From Acheta domesticus (Eukaryota > Arthropoda > Insecta > Orthoptera > Gryllidae): 64,000 bases of DNA. The notes below the pieces were generated by a model that saw only the letters and a program-made list of their open reading frames with translations, was not told where the DNA came from and made no database searches. The stretch is from contig JAHLJT010000631.1 of assembly GCA_031308135.1 (NCBI GenBank), forward strand, positions 149,048,277 through 149,112,276. Direction: 5' to 3'. Made by a program: the position numbers and the translations under genes. Shown in pieces: positions 46,377-54,281 of the stretch (positions within the stretch are counted from its first letter, which is position 1; each line of letters begins with the position of its first letter).

Positions 46377-47078
46377 TCACAATTGAATATTTAAAACAAC
46401 TGTTACATTAGCTCCATCAAAATCAATCGGATTGTTATTTTCATCAGTAAACCAAACACGTATTCTTTCTATTCTTTGATTGAGAGGAAAATATAAAAGG
46501 TGTTTTGGTTCAAATGCTATTAAACGACCTAATTGAATATTTGAAATGTTGAAAGTTGAAATGATGTTAGATGTTGAATGCTTATGATCATCATATTTAA
46601 ATATCATCCCATCAGCCAAATCACAGTGAACATTAATTGTATTGAAAGGTAATATCTTTGGAACTGTTTTACAAATGCTTTTTGTTTTAGATTCTATATC
46701 TTCTTCAAAACCTAAAACTTTACCAATTGAGTTAGGCTGATTAAACCTTAATTTGAAATCAGATATTACTTCTACTCTATTCTTAATTGTGTTAGCTTTT
46801 ATCTGAATGTTTGTTGAATTAAACGGTTCTTTTGATTGAATATGTTTTGCTAGTTCTTCTATGTTCTTATATTGTCCTATTTCAATTTCGATTTGCTTAT
46901 CATCATCATAATGCAAGATATTGTTTTGTTTAGTTACATTTGGAGTTAAATAAGCTGAATAAAAACTAACTAATGAAACTGAAGCATCAATGTGTCTGAT
47001 TGGATAGCTTAATCGTTTTTCGAGAATGTAGTTTTCCTTTGTTAACATACCATTAAAGAGTAATGTCATCCCACTCAT
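46377..47078 (-). CDS. minor capsid protein, penton-like
   Basis: A 233-residue protein matching the single jelly-roll minor capsid protein of Polintons (vertex penton). The recognisable C-terminal half has 'INVHCDLADG', 'STFNISNIQLGRLIAFEPKHLLYFPLN', 'IERIRVWFTDENNNPIDFDGANVTVVLNI', which is the usual family ending. The frame is intact and the start codon lies in AATAAATG. It is divergent with the integrase gene, whose start is 24 bp away, so the short region between must hold both promoters. Confidence 0.78.
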   Translation of the reverse strand: MSGMTLLFNGMLTKENYILEKRLSYPIRHIDASVSLVSFYSAYLTPNVTKQNNILHYDDDKQIEIEIGQYKNIEELAKHIQSKEPFNSTNIQIKANTIKNRVEVISDFKLRFNQPNSIGKVLGFEEDIESKTKSICKTVPKILPFNTINVHCDLADGMIFKYDDHKHSTSNIISTFNISNIQLGRLIAFEPKHLLYFPLNQRIERIRVWFTDENNNPIDFDGANVTVVLNIQL

Positions 47079-47101
47079 TTATTTAACAAATTATTTAATA
47101 A

Positions 47102-48250
47102 ATGTATTGTGTAAAGTGTAAGAAACAAACTGATTTTGTTAAAGGTTCTCTAAGAAAGGAATTAACATCTAATGGTAGGTTTATACATAAAAGTACTTGT
47201 AATGAATGTGGTTCTATAAAATGTCAGTTCGGTAAAGGAATTAAACAGGAACATGTGGATGTAAAGATTAAGCAGGAGTATGATCCAATCGAAATTAAAC
47301 AAGAACAGAAGCCAATTAACATTAAGGAAGAAATTGTTAAAGAATTACATAAACCAACAAGACGTAACTTCAAACGAAGAAACATTATTACAAATGGAAT
47401 TGATGATCTTTGGCAAGCTGATTTAGTAGAAATGGATAGTGGAAAACTGAAAGGTATTTCTAAAATTAACAAAGGCTTTAAATACTTGTTAACTATAATA
47501 GATGTATTCAGTAAGTTTGCGTGGGTTATACCTTTAAAAGACAAATCTAGTTTGAATATAGTAAATGCATTTGAAACTGTGCTTAAAGAACGAATACCAA
47601 AAAACTTACATACAGATGAAGGAAGAGAATTCTATAACAAGGATTTTAAACAACTGATGAAGTTAAACAATATTAATCATTATTCAACACATAGTGGTAT
47701 TAAGGCTGCTGTAGTTGAAAGGTTTAACAGAACATTGAAAGAGAAAATGTTCAAACAGTTCTCTATGAATGGAACCTATAAATGGGTGGAAACATTATCG
47801 AAACTTGTAAGTGAATATAATAACACAGTACATTCAACAATTGATATGAAGCCTAAAGATGTTAGCAAGGAAGATCAGCAAATGTTATTAGATACTGTTT
47901 ATAATCATGAGTATCGAGAAGTTAAGTTAAAATTCAGAGTTGGTGATAAGGTAAGAATAAGCAAGTCTAAAGGTTTGTTTGAAAAAGGTTATACTCCTAA
48001 CTGGTCAACAGAAATATTTGAGGTTTATGAAACCATACCATCTAATCCGCCAACTTATAGGATCAAGGATTTAAACGGAGATCATGTTGAAGGTTTGTTT
48101 TATGAACCTGAATTACTTAAGACAAAATATTCAGATGTTTATTTGGTTGAAAAGGTATTGAGAAAGAAAGGTGATAAAGTGTTTGTTAAATGGTTAGGTT
48201 TTGATAGTTCTCATAACTCATGGATTAATAAAGCAAGTGTAGTTGTTTAA
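47102..48250 (+). CDS. Polinton integrase with chromodomain
   Basis: A 382-residue retroviral-type integrase that inserts the element. Residues 3-36 hold a zinc ribbon (C3, C6, C33, C36). Residues 47-77 are a run of four ψKxE motifs (IKQE three times, then IKEE) exactly nine residues apart, matching the SUMO-attachment consensus. The catalytic core shows D107 in 'LWQADLVEM', D172 in 'LHTDEGREF', and E206 in 'AAVVERFNRTLKE'. An SH3-like domain follows, with 'FRVGDKVRISKSKGLFEKGYTPNWS'. A chromodomain ends the protein ('YLVEKVLRKKGDKVFVKWLGF...SW'). It is the only plus-strand gene of the element. The frame is intact and the start is AATAAATG. Confidence 0.93.
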   Translation: MYCVKCKKQTDFVKGSLRKELTSNGRFIHKSTCNECGSIKCQFGKGIKQEHVDVKIKQEYDPIEIKQEQKPINIKEEIVKELHKPTRRNFKRRNIITNGIDDLWQADLVEMDSGKLKGISKINKGFKYLLTIIDVFSKFAWVIPLKDKSSLNIVNAFETVLKERIPKNLHTDEGREFYNKDFKQLMKLNNINHYSTHSGIKAAVVERFNRTLKEKMFKQFSMNGTYKWVETLSKLVSEYNNTVHSTIDMKPKDVSKEDQQMLLDTVYNHEYREVKLKFRVGDKVRISKSKGLFEKGYTPNWSTEIFEVYETIPSNPPTYRIKDLNGDHVEGLFYEPELLKTKYSDVYLVEKVLRKKGDKVFVKWLGFDSSHNSWINKASVVV

Positions 48251-48254
48251 ATTA

Positions 48255-48279
48255 CTTTTATGGTTAAATGCCATAAAAG
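48255..48279. terminator. stem-loop between two convergent genes
   Basis: 9-bp perfect stem CTTTTATGG/CCATAAAAG with a 7-base loop. It starts 4 bp after the integrase stop and 23 bp from the stop of the converging minus-strand gene, so it could serve both. Confidence 0.55.
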
Positions 48280-48302
48280 AGCGATCTTAAAACTAAAAAC
48301 AT

Positions 48303-48677
48303 TTACTCACCATCTTCTTCATCTTCACTGTCACTAGTTTTTGGTTCTAATTGTTTTTCGTCTGATTTATTTGTAAATTCAATCTTATGGAAACTTCTAC
48401 CGCCACTCAATTTGATTTTACCTTGATAAACTAGATATAGTTGCTCTTTACCTGCGTTAATTATATTTAGAGTTTCTTCATCAAACAGTTCAATATAACG
48501 ATCTGGTAAAAACATCTTGAAGTCACGGATGAAAACAACAATCTTATTTCCAAGTTTAGTTTCTTCTAATTCGATCTTTTTGATTAATAGTGTTTTGTTT
48601 TTTGGTATTTCGTTTAGACTCCTGAATTGAACATTGGGCTTGTTGATTTGATTGAGTTTATTAATAATGGATTCCAT
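48303..48677 (-). CDS. small acidic-tailed protein, possible ssDNA-binding protein
   Basis: 124 residues that I do not firmly recognise. Residues 25-105 look strand-rich, with a pattern like a small OB fold (alternating hydrophobics, 'GNKIVVFIRDFKMFLPDRYIELF' and 'QLYLVYQGKIKLSGGRSFHKIEF'). The last 17 residues are an acidic tail (SDSEDEEDGE), a common trait of viral and bacterial ssDNA-binding proteins. Position among the replication-side genes supports that guess. The frame is intact. The AATAAAT motif lies 9 bp upstream of the ATG rather than over it, unlike the virion genes. Confidence 0.4.
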   Translation of the reverse strand: MESIINKLNQINKPNVQFRSLNEIPKNKTLLIKKIELEETKLGNKIVVFIRDFKMFLPDRYIELFDEETLNIINAGKEQLYLVYQGKIKLSGGRSFHKIEFTNKSDEKQLEPKTSDSEDEEDGE

Positions 48678-48728
48678 GATCCTATTTATTATATAATTAA
48701 AAATATTTTTTTAAAAACGATTTTTTTG

Positions 48729-49888
48729 TTAGTCAGAATCAGATTCATATCGAGTTCTAACACGTATTTCACCTTCATAGTCAGAGTCAGAGTCAGTATC
48801 CAATTCACTGTCAGAAATAAACGGATTATTAATGTCATACTCATCACTTTCAAATGGTGTAACTTTTAAAAGATTTCTACATGTTGGGCAGGTGTTGTTA
48901 TTTTGTAACCAGGTTTCTAAACATGATTCACAGAAAAAATGATTACAAACTGTTTTTACCTTATTAGCACGACGTCTAACGAACAAACATATGCTATAAG
49001 TTTTTCTATTTTTCCCAACACTTTTATACATACTACGATTGAGTCTTTCGATTACGGCATTAGATACCTTATTATTATTTATTAAAGTGTTCCAATTAAC
49101 TTTAGTTGCAAACTCTATAATGAAATCATCTGAAAGTTCTTGGTGAGAGCAAACAGCATCCCAATCAACTTGGTCTTTAAAGTCTCGAATGAATTGTTCA
49201 CTTAACTTTTGATATCTACAAACCGTATACCACGTATTATTGTTGTAGTTGTTGCTAAAATCTCTTAAAAACTGTTCTGAAAAATCTTTCCTGAGCGTTA
49301 GAATCATTGACCAACTGCTTGGGGATTTATACATATATTTATCATGAAACTCTCTAATGAAATCTTCTGACACTTTTTGATAGTTAATAAAATGTAACCA
49401 ATTGAATTCTTTATCTTTAAATTCTCTGATGAAATCTTCGCTTATTTTTGTGAACAGCCAATACCATGCCAATCAACTTTGTGACTGAACTCTCTTATAA
49501 AGGTTTCTGTAAACTTTTGATTATATGACATTTCAGACCAATCTAATTCGTTTTCAAATTCTCTTATGAAGTCTTCTGAAAGGTTAGGATAAGCTGATAC
49601 TTTTTTCCATTTAATGTTTTTAGTTCTAAGTGTTTTCACTACATCATGTCGTAATTCTTCATCATCATAGAGCTTCACTAGTTTATCGTTTGGTACAATC
49701 GTTAGAAGTTTATTAATAATGCTTTGTTGACTCTTTACCAAAGCGGTTAGGTTATTTTGAGGTTGTTGTTTGTGTTTGTTGATTAAGGCTATTAGATCTG
49801 TTTTTCTAAGGTTTGAATAACCATGGATTCCATTTTTTCTACAGTATTGTTTAAGTTGTAGGGTAGATTTATTCTCCATAACTATCAT
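48729..49888 (-). pseudogene. SAP-repeat-RING protein, one frame break
   Basis: Two overlapping frames, 49442-49888 (148 aa) and 48729-49472 (247 aa), carry one protein split by a single-base shift in a run of A near 49443-49450. The N terminus has a SAP/HeH-like helix pair ('LKQYCRKNGIHGYSNLRKTDLIALINK'). About eight repeats of 21-27 residues follow, with the core L-S-E-D-F-I-R-E-F and a W at the end, as in repeat proteins of mimiviruses and iridoviruses. The C terminus has a RING-like zinc finger ('CNHFFCESCLETWL...CPTCR') whose first C-x2-C pair is incomplete, then an acidic tail. It may be a ubiquitin ligase. The break is in a homopolymer, so sequencing error cannot be excluded. Confidence 0.6.
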
Positions 49889-49950
49889 CTCAATATTTAT
49901 CTTAAAACATGTTTTATTTAATCATTTTCGTTCATTTTCGGATGTCACAG

Positions 49951-49960
49951 GTAGTACCCT
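49951..49960 (-). promoter_or_regulatory. shared upstream motif, candidate early promoter
   Basis: GTAGTACCCT (AGGGTACTAC on the coding strand), 63 bp upstream of the RING-protein start. About 60 bp around it align with the region upstream of the polymerase gene (53890-53947). A TATA-like 'tatataaa' sits beside it. Confidence 0.4.
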
Positions 49961-49977
49961 TTATATATCTTAATTTT

Positions 49978-52900
49978 TCATTCTTTTTGATTAATTTGAT
50001 AGTGTCCCCAAGGTAATGTGTTTATTCCATTTGGTAGTATGTATCGTTTATCATCTTTATAGCTAAGGGCGAGCTTGTTTAATTCGATTGTAAAAACTTC
50101 ATGTTGTTTGCTTCGAATTAGTTTCATTGACTTATAGATTTCTTGTTGATGTGTTAAGGAGTTTTTATAGTCATCGAAGTTTAACTCTTTCTTAACAGTG
50201 CTTGTTTTGACTCCTTTAGCTTTCTTAGTTTCTTTATTATCATATTTAATTGCATACATTTTTGATCTTAATCCAATAAACTCTGTCATGATTTTGCCTG
50301 CTAATTCATCTTTCATTTTACCTAAGACTTTCTTATTAACTAATGGTATTTTGTATTCATTATTTTTGGGATATTCACTTGTATCAAAGTGTTCAATCAT
50401 TTTTTTTTCATATCTTGGTAAAATCTTGTGTTTTAATGTGATAAATTAAACTATCAGTATCTTTATAGCAAATGTTAATGTTTTCTCCATATTTTAGTTT
50501 CATTATGTTGTAGTGGAAATCATACATAAGTTCTTTGGATAATTCTAGAATACTCATACCTACATATATTGGTTTGTTAAAGAATACTTTGGTTTTGTTC
50601 ATGTGAATTATAGCTAATGACTTAGTAAGTATAGTTCGATGATTAAAATTAGGTTTTGATATTAGTTTAAGACACTTCTTAGCATCAGAAACAATTCTAA
50701 TGTCAACTCGGTTTCGAATGTTTTCCATGGTTTTACCGAATACACTATTATTCATTAGTTTATAGAAGTCTTTTTCAAAGTCATTAGTTGCTTTGGTTCT
50801 CATTTGTGTGTTTAAGTCGATATATTTCTTTAGCCAATCTGATTGTTTAAACTGAATTACTCTATGGATTTTCTTTAACTTTAATCCTAGTTTTAAGCAC
50901 TGCTGAAGGTTTCTATAGTGGATAACATACTTTTCTTTGTTGTATAGAGTTCCTAGTAGTTTGGGTTGATTAGTATCTGGCGGACACATGTTTTCTAAAG
51001 CTAATGGAAAGTCTTTATGTTTATTATGTAACTTTTGAGAATATTCTAAGTCTACTTCTAAAATGAAGCCGGTTTTACTATTCTTGGGTATGTTTTTAAT
51101 ATCAAGTTCATTTATTTGTTGTTTAGTTAGCCATTTAAAGTCTTTCTAAGGTAAAAACTGACTCATTCCCCAACCATAAAGATTATTCGCATCTAAGTAG
51201 GCTAGGTAAGTACTTTCTTCATTTGGATCATAGTCTTTCATATACTTATTGTTAGCTTTAGCATATCTTTGACAACATTGAGAAATTCCGCCTCTTATAC
51301 CTTTTTCAATCATTAGAATCATATCATAGCCCGTTAACATGTCTAAGTTTATTCGAGTCATTTTTAACATTGCATCCCAAGCTAACCCAGGACTTGTATA
51401 ATACCATGCAGGATCCAAATCATAAGCTTTCATACACGTAGATCTAAAGCATTCAAATACATCAGCTAATAGTAACACACCAGTTTTCAAATACAAATCG
51501 TGGTAGTCACCCATAGTTTTCATCTTAAAGTGATTCCAAACTTTCTTCGCATGTTCATAGTCTTCTTTTGTTATGTTTTCTTGTTCAAGACTGTTGAAAA
51601 AATGTTGAATTTTTGGAAGTTGTGGGATGGGTTTGGGGTTTGTTCATGGGATAAGTTTGCATTAAACTTATCCCATGAATCCATATAATCATAAGGGTAA
51701 ACACCTTTTCTGCTTACAAGTTTTAATGATTCATCCTCAAAGAATGTTCTTGTATGTGTTATTTGTTCTGGTTTAAGATTCTTAGCTAAAGAGGCAAGTG
51801 ATTTGGACATAAATCTAAATGAGTCAACAAACCTTAAATTAACACCTTCTTTAACATGTTTAGTAAACGTTATATATTTTTCTTCATTGTTTGAAATAAG
51901 ATCTATATCTTCATTTGTACATCCTAATTCTTTAATAAACAAGTGAGAATCATAACCACTAAGATTATGCATAAACACTGGGACAAATGTTGGTAGTTGA
52001 AGTTTAAGATTACAGTTATTACAAGCTGGTGCTATAAGCTCGCCTGTAAGATGATCGTGGTGCCTAGTCTTATGATTTTTGCTTGTATATGTTTGCTTAC
52101 AGTAAGTACATCTTTCTGAACAATCAAATAAAGCTTCATCTTCTTCAGTCATATTTAAAGGAATGTTTTGTTCATATTCTTGTTTTATTTTTTTCGATTC
52201 GTTTATAAGGTTTTCAATGAAATGTTTGGGAGCATCAGAGCCTCTATATTGTTTAAATTCGGTCAATGATCCATTTTTAATAACACAGTAAGCGAAACTA
52301 CATGGTTCATGTTTTTGACATTTTATTGTTTGTTTAGTTGAATCTTGATTATTAGATTCGATTTTACAATTTAGACATTCAAAGTCGGCATAGATCACAT
52401 AAGGAAGTCTCATTGTATTTTGAATGTTTTTAAAGTAAATGGTTGAACCCTCTTCTGGCATTATTATTTTTATAGCTTCATTATTAGAACAGTCTTGTAT
52501 ATGATTATTAAATTTAGTTTCGTTGTTAAAGTGGAGCATACAACCTCTGCAAATGTAAATTTCACCTTTATGTTTGTTTATTTGAGAAGCTACTAAACGA
52601 GAAAGGTTTCGAATCAAACAATAATGTCTTTTTGGTCCTTTAATTGCTAGTAAGAGATCAACAGATTTTCAGAAGGTTTTCTTGCTTTGGATGGGTATAG
52701 AGGATAAATATTTTCTTTCGAATCATAACCAAACACGTTTATTTGTAATCCTGTTCATCTTTCAATCTTTCGAATATCTTTTAGTGCTACTGGGAATGTT
52801 ATATCTTCAAACGCCTTATCAATATCATCTTGTATGTTAATATATTTAGAAAGTCTATGAGGATTTTGATCGCGTGGAACAGGATGTAAATAAGCTTTTA

Positions 52901-53845
52901 AACAATACAAAAAACATTTGTTGTCTTTATTTTTGATATTAAGTACGGCTTTTTTCGATTTAATAAAGTTTGGAAGATCAAAGTAGGAACTACCTCCATA
53001 AGGTCTGAATTGGTTAAGTCTTAATTCAAGCATATTAATTTTATGAAGAGACCAGCCAGAACCTCTTCCTTGGAACTCACTCATCTCTCGTAGTAATTGT
53101 GTTCTAATTCGTTTCATATATCTTTTTAAATTAGTCGATTCAAAGATTATTTCATTTTTAGTTTTAAAGTTGAACTCTTGTATTTCATTTCCCTTCTTAT
53201 AATCACATGTTAATAGTACATTAGTCTTAAGACCATTGCGTTTGTACAGAGAACTTTCAATTTTCTTAATCATACCATTACTTATTCGTTTTAAAAATGT
53301 TATAACAGGATCATCAGAAGGTTTCATTTCTGTTTGTTCAAATGTCCATGTTTCTAGTCTACTTTTAAAGGATTCTTCTTTCTTAACCACATTTAATTTG
53401 TCTCGTGTTGTAGGTTTGATGAATGTATTCTCATCATCTTTATAGTAAAAAGGCAATTGTGTAAGTAGATATGGTTTAACCTCTGATTGAATCATGTGTT
53501 TAATTAGAGCATCTCTCGAATATTTTGCGTAACCTTTAATTTATTTGCTTTGCAGAACGATTGAAGTTGTAAAAGTGACATTGAATATAGGTTTCTTGAA
53601 TCGTATGGTGTGTTAAAGTAATCAGTTAATCTTGAAATTAGTTTTTCCTTGTTTCGAGTTGTGCAGCCATAGATGTTATTTGCTTCACATAATTTTTGTA
53701 ATTTACGAACTGACATGGTGTTAAAGTCAGGACAAATATTAGCTTGACTATTTCTAGTCTCACTCTCTAAACTTTCTTCACTAGTAGTATTCATCCTATT
53801 TATTTTAGAAGAAAAATTATTTTTCGACATCGTTTCAATACTCAT
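49978..53845 (-). pseudogene. protein-primed DNA polymerase B, broken
   Basis: The element's replicative polymerase, in pieces. 53504-53845 (113 aa) holds two SAP-like motifs; 52755-53495 (246 aa) is the conserved N-terminal region ('FDLPNFIKSKKAVLNIKNKDNKCF'). 51571-52617 (348 aa) has a zinc-finger-like segment, the exonuclease motifs 'YADFE' (D78, E80) and 'NLSGYDSHLF', and an HNH-like 'HHDHLTGELIAPACNNCN'. 51146-51523 has the palm motif A 'YLDANNLYGWGMSQ'. 50408-50989 has 'NNSVFGKT' and the catalytic 'YKDTDSLIY'; 49978-50400 is the C-terminal end. Breaks: frameshifts near 53505, 52665, 51620 and 50405, and in-frame stops at about 52755 (TGA) and 51146 (TAG). The catalytic residues themselves are preserved, so decay looks recent. 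Confidence 0.88.
51643..51679. repeat. 16-bp perfect hairpin inside the polymerase
   Basis: Arms at 51643-51658 and 51664-51679 around a 5-base loop (gcatt). It sits beside the frameshift near 51620 and is not expected in conserved coding sequence. Confidence 0.75.
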
Positions 53846-53917
53846 ATTTATATCTTATCAATTTTTATTTTCAACAGAATTTTTTAAATCATTTTCGGCC
53901 ATTTTTGTGGGTCAAAT

Positions 53918-53927
53918 GTAGTACCCT
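53918..53927 (-). promoter_or_regulatory. shared upstream motif before the polymerase gene
   Basis: GTAGTACCCT, 73 bp upstream of the polymerase start and embedded in sequence similar to 49921-49976. Confidence 0.4.
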
Positions 53928-53983
53928 ATGGATTTTCTTAATTTTTTCAACATTTTTGTTATTTTTATTGTGTCTGTCTTATG

Positions 53984-54046
53984 GTGCGTATGATCTTGCA
54001 ACGAGTGTGTATGATCTTGGAACGAGTGTGAATGATCTTTGAAATT
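53984..54046. repeat. 21-bp tandem repeat, three copies
   Basis: Units gtgcgtatgatcttgcaacga, then two variants beginning gtgtg(t/a)atgatctt. A fourth partial copy ('gtgtgtatgatcttggaa') occurs near 54110. It lies in the non-coding right end of the Polinton. Confidence 0.75.
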
Positions 54047-54281
54047 TGATTTTGGGATGAATTAGATTGTTGAAAATGGTATAAAATTGATAGATTTTTA
54101 TGAAAAAAGTGTGTATGATCTTGGAAATTTGAATTTAATTTGTATGCATTCATTTTATCAAAATTAACTTTAATCAATTTTTGATGATTTTTTGAAGATG
54201 GCCTAAGGGTACTATCTATGCTTTTCGATTAAAAATTGTGATTTTTGAGAGGTGATGCAGAACCCGCATATCTATACTACT

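Larger units (their letters stand above)
39860..54281. mobile_element. Polinton/Maverick (endogenous virus-like DNA transposon)
   Basis: A 14,422-bp element beginning AGTAGTATA and ending in its inverse TATACTACT. It is flanked by a 6-bp duplication, the length Polintons make. It carries the diagnostic gene set: protein-primed DNA polymerase B, retroviral-type integrase, adenain-like protease, packaging ATPase, and major and minor jelly-roll capsid proteins, plus accessory virion proteins. All genes except the integrase are on the minus strand. Composition is about 30% GC. Visible terminal inverted repeats are only 9 bp, far shorter than usual for the family. The polymerase is broken in several places, so this copy is probably not autonomous. 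Confidence 0.93.
53846..54281. other. Polinton right end, non-coding
   Basis: No gene supported (a 70-aa minus frame at 53965-54177 spans the repeats and is incidental). It contains the candidate promoter motif at 53918-53927, a 21-bp tandem repeat (53984-54046), a plus-strand AGGGTACTAT near 54208, and the terminus TATACTACT. Confidence 0.6.

Noticed and set aside
46185..46394. 69-codon plus-strand frame next to the integrase
   Set aside because: It crosses a 46-bp repeat and runs into the penton-like gene on the other strand, with no recognisable domain.
49443..49450. Programmed frameshift in the RING-protein gene
   Set aside because: The A run is not in the phase of a canonical slippery heptamer. 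A single-base indel, real or from sequencing, is simpler.
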